Assembly (NCBI RefSeq): GCF_905479755.1
Contig: NZ_CAJQNT010000027.1
Coordinates: 1-64,000 of the forward strand
From: an uncultured Schumannella sp.
GTDB lineage: Bacteria; Actinomycetota; Actinomycetes; Actinomycetales; Microbacteriaceae
Length of the DNA stretch: 64,000 nucleotides
Reading direction: 5' to 3'
Position 1 is the stretch's first letter. Each line of letters begins with the position of its first letter. Position numbers and translations under genes: made by a program. Below are positions 7,530 through 17,097 of this stretch, piece after piece. The notes under the pieces were generated by a model that saw only the letters and a program-made list of their open reading frames with translations, was not told the DNA's origin and did not search any database.

Positions 7530-9293
7530 CTAGCCGAGACGCGCGAGCAACTCGGCGGCGGGCACCTCGGTGCGCTCGTTGCTGCGGCGATCCCAGAGCT
7601 CGACGAGCCCGTCGGCGGCACCGCGTCCCACGATCACGATCGTCGGCACACCCAGCAGCTCGGCGTCGCCGAACTTGACCCCGGGCGAGACCTTCGGGCG
7701 GTCGTCGTAGAGCACGTCCCGGCCGGATGCCTCCAACTCCCCCGCGACCGAGGCGGCCAGTTCGAACGCGGCGGCGTCGCGGCCCGTGGCAACGACGTGC
7801 ACGTCGAAGGGCGCCACCTCCGCCGGCCAGAGCAGTCCGCGGTCGTCGGCGGTGGTCTCGGCGATGGCGGCGAGGATGCGGGTCACGCCGATGCCGTAGG
7901 AGCCCATGGTGACGGTGACGAGCTTGCCGTTCTCGTCGAGCACCTTGAGCCCGAGGGATTCCGCGTACTTGCGCCCGAGCTGGAAGACGTGCCCGATCTC
8001 CATGCCGCGCAGCAACTCGACGGGCCCGGAGCCGTCGGGGGCGGGGTCACCTTCGCGCACGTCGGCGACCTCGACAGTGCCGTCGCCGACGAAGTCGCGC
8101 CCGGCGACGAGGCCGAAGACGTGCTTTCCGTCGGCGTTGGCCCCGGTGATCCATTCGGTGCCGTCGACGATGCGCGGGTCGAGCAGGTATCGGATCTCGG
8201 TGGCCGATTCGGCGCCGAGCACCGCCCCGGTGGGGCTCCACGGTCCGATGTAGCCCTTGACGAGGAGCGGCTGCTTCTCGAAGTCGTCGGGCGTGGCGGC
8301 TTCCACTTCGGCGGGCGAGAACGCCGCCTCGGCGCGCTTCATGTCGACGTCCCGGTCGCCGGGCACCGCGACGATGACGAGTTCGCGCGAGCCGTCCACG
8401 TGGGTGAGGGCGAGCACGACGTTCTTGAGCGTGTCGGCGGCGGTCCAGTCGCGTCCATCGGGGCGCGGGTGGTTCTGGTTGGCGACGTCGACAAGGGTGG
8501 CGATCGTCGGGGTGTCGGGCGTGTCGTGCACGACCGCGGGCGCGAGGCCGTCGATCGGGCGGGCGGGCGGCGCGGTGGTCGTGTACGCCTCGACGTTGGC
8601 GGCATACCCGCCCGCCGAGCGCACGAAGGTGTCTTCGCCGATCGGGGTGGGGTGCAGGAACTCTTCGGAGCGGGATCCGCCCATCGCGCCGGCGTCGGCC
8701 TGCACGATCTCGTATTCGAGTCCGAGGCGGGTGAAGATGCGCTCGTAGGCGTCGCGTTGCGCCTGGTAGGAGGCGTCGAGTCCCGCATCCGTGTAGTCGA
8801 AGGAGTACGCGTCTTTCATCGAGAACTCGCGCCCGCGCAGCAGGCCGGCACGCGGCCGGGCCTCGTCGCGGTACTTGTCCTGGATCTGGTAGATCGACAG
8901 CGGCAGGTCTTTGTAGCTCGAGTAGAGGTCCTTCACCAGCAGGGTGAAGACCTCTTCGTGCGTGGGCGCGAGAAGGTAGTCGGCGCCCTTGCGGTCCTTG
9001 AGTCGGAAGATGCCGTCGCCGTACTCCTCCCACCGGCCGGTGGCCTCGTAGGGCTCGCGCGGCAGCAGCGCCGGGAAGTGCACCTCTTGCGCGCCCGCGC
9101 GCTCCATCTCTTCGCGGATGACCGTCTCGATCTTGCGGCGGACCTTCAGTCCCAGCGGCAGCCAGGCGAAGATGCCGGGCGCCTGGCGGCGGATGTAGCC
9201 GGCGCGCACGAGGAGTCGGTGGCTCGCGACCTCGGCATCGACCGGGTCTTCGCGGAGGGTTCGGACAAACAGCTGAGACAGGAGCGTAGGCAC
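7530..9293 (-). CDS. proS: Prolyl-tRNA synthetase
   Basis: Charges tRNA-Pro with proline. The 587 residues fit the bacterial type with an editing insertion: class II motif 1 region ([19 protein letters not shown]), motif 2 ([14 protein letters not shown], then [22 protein letters not shown]), an inserted YbaK-like editing domain (about 220-400), motif 3 near [16 protein letters not shown], and a C-terminal anticodon-binding domain. The start is GTG at 9293. A -10-like TAGGCT ends 7 nt before it, so the mRNA is probably leaderless. Its usual downstream neighbour rimP is not present. Confidence 0.96.
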   Translation of the reverse strand: MPTLLSQLFVRTLREDPVDAEVASHRLLVRAGYIRRQAPGIFAWLPLGLKVRRKIETVIREEMERAGAQEVHFPALLPREPYEATGRWEEYGDGIFRLKDRKGADYLLAPTHEEVFTLLVKDLYSSYKDLPLSIYQIQDKYRDEARPRAGLLRGREFSMKDAYSFDYTDAGLDASYQAQRDAYERIFTRLGLEYEIVQADAGAMGGSRSEEFLHPTPIGEDTFVRSAGGYAANVEAYTTTAPPARPIDGLAPAVVHDTPDTPTIATLVDVANQNHPRPDGRDWTAADTLKNVVLALTHVDGSRELVIVAVPGDRDVDMKRAEAAFSPAEVEAATPDDFEKQPLLVKGYIGPWSPTGAVLGAESATEIRYLLDPRIVDGTEWITGANADGKHVFGLVAGRDFVGDGTVEVADVREGDPAPDGSGPVELLRGMEIGHVFQLGRKYAESLGLKVLDENGKLVTVTMGSYGIGVTRILAAIAETTADDRGLLWPAEVAPFDVHVVATGRDAAAFELAASVAGELEASGRDVLYDDRPKVSPGVKFGDAELLGVPTIVIVGRGAADGLVELWDRRSNERTEVPAAELLARLG

Positions 9294-9300
9294 GGCGAAC

Positions 9301-9306
9301 AGCCTA
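9301..9306 (-). promoter_or_regulatory. -10 box of a probably leaderless proS promoter
   Basis: TAGGCT on the minus strand followed by 7 nt and then the GTG start of proS, so the start codon falls at the expected +1. No ribosome binding site is seen. The rest of the 144-nt gap to ispG (9294-9437) shows no gene. Confidence 0.6.
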
Positions 9307-9437
9307 AACCCGCGCCCGTGCTCGTCGCGCCGCGCTCACGCGTCGGCAGCACCGCGGATGGGCGCCTCGCCCGCGACCGCAAGAACCTCGACGTTGACCG
9401 TGCGGCGCGTCACGGCCGCGACCGCGACCGCGTCGAG

Positions 9438-10589
9438 TTAGACCGTGACGACCTCGGGCGTGCCGCTCTCACCCGGCGGCATCTCGGCCGCGATGCGGTT
9501 GGCCTCTTCGATGAGCGTGGCGACAATCTCGGACTCGGGCACGGTCTTGATGACCTCGCCCTTGACGAAGATCTGGCCTTTGCCGTTGCCGGAGGCGACG
9601 CCGAGGTCGGCCTCACGCGCCTCGCCGGGCCCGTTGACGACACATCCCATGACGGCCACGCGCAGTGGCACGCTCATGCCTTCGAGGCCCGCGGTGACGT
9701 CGTCGGCGAGCGTGTAGACGTCGACCTGGGCGCGGCCGCAGGAGGGGCACGACACGATTTCGAGCTTGCGTTCGCGCAGGTTGAGCGACTGCAGGATCTG
9801 CAGGCCCACCTTGACTTCCTGGGCGGGCGGCGCGGACAGCGAGACGCGGATGGTGTCGCCGATTCCTTCGGAGAGCAGGATGCCGAAGGCGGTCGCGCTC
9901 TTGATGGTGCCCTGGAACTCGGGGCCCGCCTCGGTCACACCGAGGTGCAGGGGCCAGTCACCGCGTTCGGCGAGCTGACGGTAGGCCTTGACCATCACGA
10001 TCGGGTCGTTGTGCTTGACCGAGATCTTGAAGTCGTGGAAGTCGTGCTCTTCGAAGAGCGACGCTTCCCACACGGCGCTTTCGACGAGCGCCTCCGGGGT
10101 GGCCTTGCCGTACTTTTCAAGCAATCGCGGGTCGAGGCTGCCGGCGTTGACGCCGATGCGCAGGCTGACGCCCGCATCCTTGGCGGCTTTGGCGATGGCG
10201 CCGACCTGGTCGTCGAATTTGCGGATGTTGCCGGGGTTGACGCGCACGGCCGCGCAGCCGGCGTCGATCGCCTGGAACACGTACTTCGGCTGGAAGTGGA
10301 TGTCGGCGATGACCGGGATCTGGCTCTTCTTGGCGATGATGTGCAGCACATCCGCGTCGTCCTGGCTCGGCACGGCGACGCGCACGATGTCGCAGCCGGA
10401 GGCGGTGAGTTCGGCGATCTGCTGCAGGGTGGCGTTGATGTTCGTCGTCGGCGTGGTCGTCATCGACTGCACGCTGACGGGTGCGTCACCGCCGACGAGC
10501 ACCTTGCCGACCTTGATCTGACGCGATTTGCGTCGCGGAGCAAGGGTCTCAGGGGCGGATTTCGGCATCCCAATGTTCAGTGCAGGCAC
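9438..10589 (-). CDS. ispG: 4-hydroxy-3-methylbut-2-enyl diphosphate synthase (GcpE)
   Basis: Penultimate step of the MEP isoprenoid pathway, converting MEcPP to HMBPP with a [4Fe-4S] cluster. 383 residues. The N-terminal TIM barrel begins [20 protein letters not shown] and QSMTTTPT; the C-terminal cluster domain has [12 protein letters not shown] and [12 protein letters not shown], carrying the three cluster cysteines. I chose GTG at 10589 ([10 protein letters not shown]), since a TAGGCT box ends 7 nt upstream and the family usually begins with this sequence; an ATG at 10568 is the alternative. With dxr it marks two MEP-pathway genes in the window. Confidence 0.95.
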   Translation of the reverse strand: MPALNIGMPKSAPETLAPRRKSRQIKVGKVLVGGDAPVSVQSMTTTPTTNINATLQQIAELTASGCDIVRVAVPSQDDADVLHIIAKKSQIPVIADIHFQPKYVFQAIDAGCAAVRVNPGNIRKFDDQVGAIAKAAKDAGVSLRIGVNAGSLDPRLLEKYGKATPEALVESAVWEASLFEEHDFHDFKISVKHNDPIVMVKAYRQLAERGDWPLHLGVTEAGPEFQGTIKSATAFGILLSEGIGDTIRVSLSAPPAQEVKVGLQILQSLNLRERKLEIVSCPSCGRAQVDVYTLADDVTAGLEGMSVPLRVAVMGCVVNGPGEAREADLGVASGNGKGQIFVKGEVIKTVPESEIVATLIEEANRIAAEMPPGESGTPEVVTV

Positions 10590-10596
10590 AGACCCC

Positions 10597-10602
10597 AGCC
10601 TA
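10597..10602 (-). promoter_or_regulatory. -10 box of a probably leaderless ispG promoter
   Basis: TAGGCT on the minus strand, 7 nt before the GTG of ispG, the same geometry as at proS. It lies just past the hairpin at 10626-10656 that probably ends the upstream operon, so ispG would be transcribed independently of it. Confidence 0.55.
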
Positions 10603-10625
10603 CGGGTCGAAGCGTGGGTGTCGCT

Positions 10626-10656
10626 GTGGCGGGGCCGCGCGTCTCGGCCCCACCAC
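10626..10656 (-). terminator. Hairpin ending the 12-gene catabolic operon
   Basis: Minus-strand stem GTGGTGGGGCC / GGCCCCGCCAC (11 bp, one non-Watson-Crick position) with a 9-nt loop, 12 nt after the stop of the last alpha/beta hydrolase gene. There is no U tract, as is common in actinobacteria. Position and stability suggest a transcript end. Confidence 0.55.
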
Positions 10657-10667
10657 GACACCTGCCG

Positions 10668-11729
10668 CTAGTTCGCCGCCGCGAGGTGGGCCGCGAAAGC
10701 GGATGCGAACTCGGCGGGCTGTTCGAGGTGCGGCGAGTGCCCGCAGTCGTCGAAGACGAGTTCTTGATACGAGCCGCCGGCGGCGGCGTAGCGGTCCATC
10801 ACCTCGCGCATCTGGCTCACCATCGGCTGCGGCGGCGCAACGTCGGAGCCCGGCCAGCCGGGGATCGCGCCGACCTGTCCGAGCATGTTGAGGTCGAAGA
10901 AGGAGCCGTCGGAGACGATCGCGTCGGCGGTGCCGCGCACCCAGAGCACGGGGGGCTTATTCGCCAGGTCGACGATTCCGGTGGTGTCGAAGTGCTCGGG
11001 CGACATCGTGTTGAGCACGCCGCGCCCGCCGGGGGCGAAGCCGGGCCAGGCCTCGACGACGCGAGCATCGCCCGGGTAGTTGTCGACGCCGGTCTTGGTG
11101 GTGAGCATCGAGGCGACCCAGAGGTCTTCGTTGTCGATCTTCTCCGGGTGCGCGACGTACGCCGTGCGGTACACCGATCGCGGCGAGGTCTGCTCGTCGG
11201 CGCTGGTGTCGCCCGCGTCGAGGCGTCCGACGAAGTCGGGGTTCGCTCCCCCGCCGCCGGTGCCGGCGGCGTCGGGGTCGAGGCGCTTTCCGCCTGCGCC
11301 GGTGCCGCCGAAGCCGTAGGGCGAGATCGGCGATTCGAGCGTCAGGCTCTGCACCAGTTCGGGTCGGTCGAGCACGAGCTGCATGACGACGCCCGCGCCC
11401 ATGCTCCAGCCGAGCAGGTGCGCGCGGGTGACGTCGAGCGCGTCGAGCACGCTGGCCACGTCGTCGGAGAAGTCGCGCACGCCGCGCGTCGCGTCCACGG
11501 GGAGGGTCTGGCTCTCCCCGAATCCGCGCAGGTCGATGGCGAGCGCCCGGTATTCGGCGGGCAGGTCGAGCATCGTCGGCTGGAAGAACAGCGAGGAGGA
11601 GACGTTGCCGTGGATCAGCACGACCGTTCCGGCGGCCGCGCCGGTCGCGGCGCGCTCCAGCACGCGAGCGGTCAGGCGCGGCGTCGTCACGTCGTGGGCG
11701 ACGATTCCGGCGAAGAGGGACTGCGACAT
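10668..11729 (-). CDS. Alpha/beta hydrolase, last gene of the catabolic operon
   Basis: 353-residue hydrolase of unknown substrate. It has the oxyanion stretch VVLIHGNVSSS, the nucleophile elbow GWSMGAG (Ser about 110), a late acid in LWVRGTADAIVSDGS and the catalytic His in DDCGHSPHLE. A Gly-rich insertion (GFGGTGAGGKRLDPDAAGTG) sits in the cap region, where substrate choice is usually made. The ATG at 11729 has GGAG 7 nt upstream; a TTG one codon earlier is possible. It lies 37 nt after the CoA-transferase B subunit gene, so it likely frees or prepares the acid that the operon degrades. Confidence 0.85.
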   Translation of the reverse strand: MSQSLFAGIVAHDVTTPRLTARVLERAATGAAAGTVVLIHGNVSSSLFFQPTMLDLPAEYRALAIDLRGFGESQTLPVDATRGVRDFSDDVASVLDALDVTRAHLLGWSMGAGVVMQLVLDRPELVQSLTLESPISPYGFGGTGAGGKRLDPDAAGTGGGGANPDFVGRLDAGDTSADEQTSPRSVYRTAYVAHPEKIDNEDLWVASMLTTKTGVDNYPGDARVVEAWPGFAPGGRGVLNTMSPEHFDTTGIVDLANKPPVLWVRGTADAIVSDGSFFDLNMLGQVGAIPGWPGSDVAPPQPMVSQMREVMDRYAAAGGSYQELVFDDCGHSPHLEQPAEFASAFAAHLAAAN

Positions 11730-11766
11730 CAAGGAACTCCTTTGTTCTCGAGGGTGGTGCGGGGAT

Positions 11767-12408
11767 CTACTCGGTGAGTGCGACGCGCAGCTCCGGTTCG
11801 GTGGCGGCGCGCACCTCGTCGACGGTGACGCCGGGGGCGAGTTCGCGCAGCACGAGTCCGTCCGGCTCGACGTCGATCACGGCGAGGTCGGTGATGATCC
11901 GGTGCACGACGGCGCGCCCGGTGAGCGGAAGCGAGCACTGGCGCACGATCTTGGCCGAGCCGTCTTTGGCGACGTGTTCCATCAGCACGATGACGCGCTG
12001 CACCCCGTGCACGAGGTCCATCGCCCCGCCGGGGCCTTTGACCATCTTTCCGGGGATCATCCAGTTGGCGAGGTCGCCGTGTTCGGAAACCTGCATGGCG
12101 CCGAGGATCGCGGCGTCGATCTTGCCGCCGCGGATCATGCCGAAGCTCGTGGCGGAGTCGAAGAATGCCGAGCCGGGCAGGGTTGTGACGGTCTCCTTGC
12201 CCGCGTTGATGAGATCGGCGTCCACCGCGTCCTCGTTCGGGTAGGGGCCGACGCCGAGGATGCCGTTCTCGGACTGCAGCACGACGGTGCGCCCTTCGGG
12301 CAGGTAGTTCGGCACGAGCGTCGGCAGCCCGATGCCGAGGTTGACGTAGGCGCCGTCGGGGAGTTCGAGCGCCGCCCGCGCGGCCATTCCAATGCGATCC
12401 AGGGGCAT
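11767..12408 (-). CDS. scoB: 3-oxoacid CoA-transferase, subunit B
   Basis: Beta subunit of an acetoacetate/3-oxoadipate-type CoA-transferase that moves CoA from succinyl-CoA to a 3-oxoacid. The 213 residues contain the catalytic motif [10 protein letters not shown] (Glu forms the CoA thioester), [13 protein letters not shown] before it and [18 protein letters not shown] after it. It starts 1 nt beyond the A-subunit stop, typical of the translationally coupled pair. Co-location with 3-hydroxybutyrate dehydrogenase favours acetoacetate as substrate (ScoB) over 3-oxoadipate (PcaJ), since no aromatic-pathway gene is near. Confidence 0.93.
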   Translation of the reverse strand: MPLDRIGMAARAALELPDGAYVNLGIGLPTLVPNYLPEGRTVVLQSENGILGVGPYPNEDAVDADLINAGKETVTTLPGSAFFDSATSFGMIRGGKIDAAILGAMQVSEHGDLANWMIPGKMVKGPGGAMDLVHGVQRVIVLMEHVAKDGSAKIVRQCSLPLTGRAVVHRIITDLAVIDVEPDGLVLRELAPGVTVDEVRAATEPELRVALTE

Positions 12409-12409
12409 C

Positions 12410-13189
12410 TCAGGACTCCTTCGCCGAGCTGACGGTGCGCTTTTCGATGCGTTTTTCGATGTCGCCGCCGACCTCGAGGATGCGCGAGACGTAGACGCCC
12501 GGCAGGTGCACCGAGTCCGGGTCGATGGTGCCCGGTTCGACGAGTTCTTCGACCTGCACGATGCAGGTGCGGCCGGCCATGGCGGCGAGGGGGGAGAAGT
12601 TGCGGGTCGCCTTGCGGAAGACGAGGTTGCCGTGCCGGTCGCCGCGCCAGGCGTGCAGCAGCGCGAAGTCGGTGGTGATCGATTCTTCGAGCACGAAGTC
12701 GCGCTCGCGGCCGGCGTAGGTCATCCGCCGCACCTCTTTGGGAGGCGAGGCGACGGCGATGGTGCCGTCGGGCGCGTAGCGGCGCGGTAGTCCGCCCTCC
12801 GCCACCTGCGTGCCGACGCCGGTCTGGGTGAAGAACGCGGCGATGCCGGAGCCGCCCGCGCGGAGCTTTTCGGCAAGTGTTCCCTGCGGGGTGAGCTCCA
12901 GCTCCAGTTCGCCGCTCAGGTACCGGCGCTCGAATTCCTTGTTCTCGCCGACGTAGGACGAGGTCATTTTGCGGATGCGTCCAGCCGCGAGCAGGAGCCC
13001 CAAGCCCCAGTCGTCGACGCCGCAATTGTTGCTGACGATGTCGAGTTCGTCGGCCCCCTGGGCGAGCAGTGCTTCGATGAGAGCCATCGGCGCTCCGCTC
13101 AGGCCGAACCCGCCGACGGCAATGGATGCCCCGGAGGGAATATCGGCGACCGCGTCGGCGGCGGTCGCCACCGTCTTGTCGATGCTCAT
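12410..13189 (-). CDS. scoA: 3-oxoacid CoA-transferase, subunit A
   Basis: Alpha subunit partner of the downstream B subunit. 259 residues, with the CoA-binding glycine motif [19 protein letters not shown] near the N-terminus, [19 protein letters not shown], and FFTQTGVGT(Q)VAEGG, a conserved block of the family. The ATG at 13189 has AGGAG 7 nt upstream and overlaps the stop of the preceding alpha/beta hydrolase gene (ATGA). Together the two subunits would turn acetoacetate into acetoacetyl-CoA; a thiolase to split it is not in the window. Confidence 0.93.
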   Translation of the reverse strand: MSIDKTVATAADAVADIPSGASIAVGGFGLSGAPMALIEALLAQGADELDIVSNNCGVDDWGLGLLLAAGRIRKMTSSYVGENKEFERRYLSGELELELTPQGTLAEKLRAGGSGIAAFFTQTGVGTQVAEGGLPRRYAPDGTIAVASPPKEVRRMTYAGRERDFVLEESITTDFALLHAWRGDRHGNLVFRKATRNFSPLAAMAGRTCIVQVEELVEPGTIDPDSVHLPGVYVSRILEVGGDIEKRIEKRTVSSAKES

Positions 13190-14091
13190 CCGGTGCTCCT
13201 TGTGTGTGTCTCGACGAGCCGTCGCGCGACGAGGTCGGCGACGGCATCGGCGCCGCGCTCGCCCATGACGATCGTGTAGTGGTTGACGTCGGCGATTTCG
13301 TGAGTGGCGAGCTTCGGCAACGCCGCGCTCCAGCGCGCGATTTCGGTGTCGGGGTAGAGCGGCGGAACCTGATTCAGCAGCCCGCGCGGGGCCCGGAGGA
13401 AGTCGACGCCGACGGGCAGCGCGGCGAGCGCCGCGGCGTATTCGGTGTCGCCGTCCAGTTGCAGGGAGTCCTGTTGCACCGCTTCCAGACGCGTCGCGGG
13501 GTGCAGGGCGGGCACCTCCCCGACGAGGTCGTAGTCGATGTATTGCTCGATCGTGGGGCTCCACTCCGCGGCGAAGGCGGGGTGGTCGCGCCAGTAGTCG
13601 CGGTAGGCGGCGTGATCGGGGAACGTCATTGAGAGCCGCGCCGCCGCGGGGCCGATGAGGGCCGCGGCGAGCTCGTCGTCGCTGATGCCGATGGGGCGCG
13701 GGATCGGCAGCCCGCCGTCGACGAGCACGAGGCCCGTCACGCGGTCGGGGTGGCGCCGGGCGAGTTCGACGGCGACGAAGGCTCCCATGGAGTGCCCGAG
13801 CACGAGGCACCGGTCGATTTCGGCGGCATCCAGCAGCGCCGCGAGGTCGTCGGCGTGCTGCGGCATGCCCCAGGGCCCGGGGAGGTCGCGACTGCGACCG
13901 CGCCCGCGCAGGTCGGGGGCGAGGATGCGCGTCCCGGGAAGTCGCTCGGCGACGAGCGGCCAGGCCCGGTGGGAGGCCGTGATGCCGTGCACCGCAAGCA
14001 CGGGGGCGAGGGGTTCGGCGCCGGTGCGCCACTCCCCCGCCGCCAGCTCCCCGCCGCGCACGGGCGCGGTGAGAGGTCGGTACTCGGTCAT
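13186..14091 (-). CDS. Alpha/beta hydrolase, between bdhA and scoA
   Basis: 301-residue alpha/beta-fold hydrolase. VLAVHGITASHRAW gives the HG oxyanion motif, ILAPDLRGRGRS the usual strand, GHSMGAF the nucleophile elbow (Ser about 112), and VNHYTIVMGERG near the end carries the likely catalytic His. The start at 14091 forms an ATGA overlap with the dehydrogenase stop. In this operon an esterase that releases 3-hydroxybutyrate from an ester or dimer is plausible, but the sequence alone does not show the substrate. Confidence 0.87.
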   Translation of the reverse strand: MTEYRPLTAPVRGGELAAGEWRTGAEPLAPVLAVHGITASHRAWPLVAERLPGTRILAPDLRGRGRSRDLPGPWGMPQHADDLAALLDAAEIDRCLVLGHSMGAFVAVELARRHPDRVTGLVLVDGGLPIPRPIGISDDELAAALIGPAAARLSMTFPDHAAYRDYWRDHPAFAAEWSPTIEQYIDYDLVGEVPALHPATRLEAVQQDSLQLDGDTEYAAALAALPVGVDFLRAPRGLLNQVPPLYPDTEIARWSAALPKLATHEIADVNHYTIVMGERGADAVADLVARRLVETHTRSTG

Positions 14092-14846
14092 CGCGCCGAC
14101 CACCCGCCGTCCATCGTGTGGCTCGTGCCGGTCACCATGCCCGCCGAGTCACCGCACAGCCAGACGACGAGGTCGGCCACTTCGGACGGTTCGAGCAGAC
14201 GTTTGATTGCGGATTCGGTGAGCATCACCTTTTCGACGACCTCGGATTCGGGGATGCCGTGCACCCGCGCCTGGTCGGCGATCTGCTTCTCGACGAGCGG
14301 CGTGCGCACGTAGCCGGGGTTCACGCAGTTGCTCGTGACCCCATGCTCGGCGCCTTCGAGCGCCGCGACCTTCGAGAGCCCTTCGAGGCCGTGCTTGGCG
14401 GCGACGTAGGCGGATTTGAACGGCGAGGCGCGCAGCCCGTGCACGGAACTGATGTTGACGATGCGCCCGAAGTTCTGCGCGTACATGTGCGGCAGGCTCG
14501 CGCGGATGAGCAGGAACGGCGCCTCGAGCATGATGCGCAGCATGCGCGCGAAGAATTCGGGGTCGAAGTCTTGGATCGGGCTCACCCGTTGGATGCCGGC
14601 GTTGTTGACGAGGATGTCGGCATCGAGGCTCAGGTCGGCGAGCGCGGCGGTGTCGGCGAGGTCGACCTGCCAGGCCGCTCCGCCGAGGTCGCTGGCAACG
14701 CGCTCCGCGGCGGCGAGGTCGATGTCGGCAACGGTGACGCGCGCGCCGGCGGCGGCGAGGGCCCGCGCACACGCCTCACCGATTCCGCTTCCGCCCCCGG
14801 TGACGATCGCGTGGCGTCCGCTCAGTGGCGCGGTGTGCTCGGTCAT
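14088..14846 (-). CDS. bdhA: 3-hydroxybutyrate dehydrogenase
   Basis: Short-chain dehydrogenase oxidising (R)-3-hydroxybutyrate to acetoacetate with NAD+. 252 residues. The cofactor motif is TGGGSGIG (17-24) and the catalytic set is NNAG...SSVHG...YVAAKHG (Ser, Tyr, Lys). The stretches NNAGIQRVSPIQDF and CVNPGYVRTPLVEKQI are those seen in the 3-hydroxybutyrate dehydrogenase subgroup rather than in generic SDRs, and the neighbouring CoA-transferase fits. Overlapping starts and stops on both sides (ATGA) show tight coupling. Confidence 0.92.
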   Translation of the reverse strand: MTEHTAPLSGRHAIVTGGGSGIGEACARALAAAGARVTVADIDLAAAERVASDLGGAAWQVDLADTAALADLSLDADILVNNAGIQRVSPIQDFDPEFFARMLRIMLEAPFLLIRASLPHMYAQNFGRIVNISSVHGLRASPFKSAYVAAKHGLEGLSKVAALEGAEHGVTSNCVNPGYVRTPLVEKQIADQARVHGIPESEVVEKVMLTESAIKRLLEPSEVADLVVWLCGDSAGMVTGTSHTMDGGWSAR

Positions 14847-15502
14847 GGTGTCGCCGTCCCCTCGGTCTTGGGCGCCGTCAGGGCGCCCCGAATGAAGCGC
14901 ATCATCTCGTCGAAGACATGGTCGGGCACCTCGGAGGTGCCGCTCGCGGTCGGGTCGGCGTCGTCGCCCGCCGCATCGCCGTCGCCCCAGAGCACCCAGC
15001 GCATCCCGATCATTTCGCCGACACCCATCAGGGCCCAGGCGGCGACGACCGGGTCGATGTCGCTGATCTCGTCGTCGGCCTGCGCCTGGGTGAGCCCATC
15101 GATGTAGCCCTCGACGATGCGCGTGTAGTGCAGACGCAGCGAGCGGGGCGAGACGAATTCCGCCTCGCGGATGATCCGGTAGAGGGCGGGGTGTTCGGCG
15201 GTGAATCGGAAGAAGGCCCGGAATCCGGCGCGTTCCGCTTCGATGCGCCCGGCGGCTCCACGGGCCCCCTCGCTCATAGCGAGTCGGACGCGGTGGTTGA
15301 GGTCTTCGACGAGTTCTTCGAAGATCTGCAGTTTGCTCTCGAAGTACAGGTAGAACGTGCCCTGGGCGACGCCCGCGCGCTCGGTGATGCGCACCACGGA
15401 GGCGTCGGCGTAGCCGAACTCGGAGAAGACGTGCTCGGCGGCCTCGATGAGTTTGGCCCGGGTGCGCGTTCCGCGCGGGGTGCGCGGCGGCGTGATCGTC
15501 AT
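14843..15502 (-). CDS. TetR family regulator of the operon
   Basis: 219-residue TetR repressor. The N-terminal helix-turn-helix reads RAKLIEAAEHVFSEFGYADASVVRITERAGVAQGTFYLYFESK in pattern; the rest is a helical ligand domain. I chose the ATG at 15502 because it overlaps the ligase stop as ATGA; 25 upstream in-frame codons are discarded. It lies inside the operon it probably controls. A palindromic site at 21746-21768, just downstream of the operon promoter, is the likely operator. An acyl-CoA, 3-hydroxy acid or 3-oxo acid is a plausible inducer. Confidence 0.9.
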   Translation of the reverse strand: MTITPPRTPRGTRTRAKLIEAAEHVFSEFGYADASVVRITERAGVAQGTFYLYFESKLQIFEELVEDLNHRVRLAMSEGARGAAGRIEAERAGFRAFFRFTAEHPALYRIIREAEFVSPRSLRLHYTRIVEGYIDGLTQAQADDEISDIDPVVAAWALMGVGEMIGMRWVLWGDGDAAGDDADPTASGTSEVPDHVFDEMMRFIRGALTAPKTEGTATP

Positions 15503-17097
15503 GACCGTCGCTCCGGGGCGGTGTCGGCGGGCGCCTCGGCCCCGTCGACCACGTTGAGAGCGCTCTCGGCAAGCCACTCGGCGACGAGCGCGCGGCGCAA
15601 AGACTTGCCCGCGGCGGACCGCGGGACGGCCGCAACGAAACGCACATGCTTGGGCACTTTGAATCGCGCGAGCGCGCCTTCGCAGTGCTGCAGCAGGTCG
15701 TGCTCATCGGTCGCGACACCGGGCCGTGCCACCACCCAGGCCACGGCGACCTCGCCCCAGGTGTCGTCGGGCACCCCCGCGACGGCGACGTCCGCGACGG
15801 CCGGATGCTGGAACAGCACGCTCTCGATCTCGGCGGGAGCAACCCCCTCGCCTCCGGTGATGAAGATGTCTTTGAGCCGGTCGATGACGCGGTAGTAGCC
15901 CTCGGAGTCACGGCGCGCGAGGTCGCCCGTCGCGAGCCAGCCCCCGCGCATCGTCGCGGCGGTCTGCGCCGGGTCGCGGAAGTAGCCGGCGAAGACGCCC
16001 GGTCCGCGCACGAGCAGTTCCCCGGAGCCGGGCCCGGTGACGTGTTCGCCGGTCACGGGGTCGGCGAGCGCGACCTCGACGTGCGGGTAGGGTTTGCCGG
16101 CGGAGCCGACCTTGCGCCGCGCATCCTCGTCGGGCAGGCACAGTACGTTGGGCGCCGCCTCGGTGAGTCCGTAGCCCTGGGTGAGCGCGACGCCGCGGCC
16201 GTGCCACACGCGCAGCAAGGGCTCGGGCATGGGCGCCCCGCCGACGATGGCGTGTCGCAGGCTCGTCAGATCGGTCGAGGCGAAGGCCGGGTGCTGCGCG
16301 AGAAACAGGTAGTTCGCGGGCACGCCCATCATCGAGGTGATCTGGCGATCCTCGATGAGGTGCAGCACGCGTCCGGCGTCGAAGGTGCGCTCGAGGACGA
16401 CCGTCGCGCCCATCCACCAGGCCAAGAGCGGCTGGATGTTCCACCCGCCCACGTGGTACTGCGGCATCACCGCGAGCACGACGTCGGAGCTCGTGAGTTC
16501 GGCGGTGCGCGAGAGCGACAGGTTGGTCCAGAAGCAGTTGGCGTGCGTCAGGATCGCGGCGCGCGCACGGTCGAGGGTTCCCGAGGTGAAGATCAGCAGG
16601 AGGGCGTCGTCGTCGCGCACGGCTCGGCGCGCAACCGGATCCGAGTTGCGTCGCACGGGCGGGATGACGGTGCGTTCGATGCCCGTCATGCCGAGCGCGC
16701 CCACGGCGATCGGGGCGGCCAGTCGCTCCCGGGCCGCGTCGGCGACCGAGGCGAACTCCTCCTCCACGAGCAGGAGCGCGGGATCGGCGAGTTCGAGTTG
16801 CTCGGCGAGTTCGCGCGGCGAGAGCCGCCACGACAGCGGCACGAGTACGAGCCCGGCCTTGGCGCAGGCGAAGAACAGCACGACGTGATCGGCGCTGTTG
16901 CCGGTGATCGTGGCGATGCGGTCGCCGACCCCGTAGCCGCCGTCGAGCAGCGCCTGAGCGAGCGCGGCGGCGCGCTCGTCGAGGGCGCGGTAGCTGAGCA
17001 CGACACCGCGATCGTCGATCGCCACGCGATCCGGGGTCGCCAGCGCGCGATCCGCTGTCCACCGCCCGAGCGTGTGCAGTCCATCGCCCTGGTTCAC
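15499..17097 (-). CDS. AMP-dependent acyl-CoA ligase-like protein with altered P-loop
   Basis: 532-residue member of the acyl-adenylate-forming family, expected to make an acyl-CoA from acid, ATP and CoA. The motifs YGLTEAAP, GWLATGDLARRD, DRLKDIFITGGE and SAAGKSLRR (the C-terminal catalytic Lys) are present. The phosphate-binding A3 motif is not normal: where the family has TSGTTGxPKG, residues 171-180 read TSGTLDRARA, losing the second Gly, the Pro, the Lys and the last Gly. Activity may be reduced or changed. The start is GTG at 17097, overlapping the livM stop (GTGA). The substrate is probably the acid brought in by the adjacent importer. Confidence 0.88.
   Translation of the reverse strand: MNQGDGLHTLGRWTADRALATPDRVAIDDRGVVLSYRALDERAAALAQALLDGGYGVGDRIATITGNSADHVVLFFACAKAGLVLVPLSWRLSPRELAEQLELADPALLLVEEEFASVADAARERLAAPIAVGALGMTGIERTVIPPVRRNSDPVARRAVRDDDALLLIFTSGTLDRARAAILTHANCFWTNLSLSRTAELTSSDVVLAVMPQYHVGGWNIQPLLAWWMGATVVLERTFDAGRVLHLIEDRQITSMMGVPANYLFLAQHPAFASTDLTSLRHAIVGGAPMPEPLLRVWHGRGVALTQGYGLTEAAPNVLCLPDEDARRKVGSAGKPYPHVEVALADPVTGEHVTGPGSGELLVRGPGVFAGYFRDPAQTAATMRGGWLATGDLARRDSEGYYRVIDRLKDIFITGGEGVAPAEIESVLFQHPAVADVAVAGVPDDTWGEVAVAWVVARPGVATDEHDLLQHCEGALARFKVPKHVRFVAAVPRSAAGKSLRRALVAEWLAESALNVVDGAEAPADTAPERRS

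Noticed and set aside
7149-11777. A 1542-codon rightward open frame opposite proS, ispG and a hydrolase gene
   Set aside because: It spans three clear leftward genes and starts inside palindromic repeat DNA. Its composition is that of an antisense shadow.
11767-13189. Calling the CoA-transferase PcaIJ (3-oxoadipate)
   Set aside because: No aromatic-degradation gene is near, and 3-hydroxybutyrate dehydrogenase is in the same operon, which favours acetoacetate.
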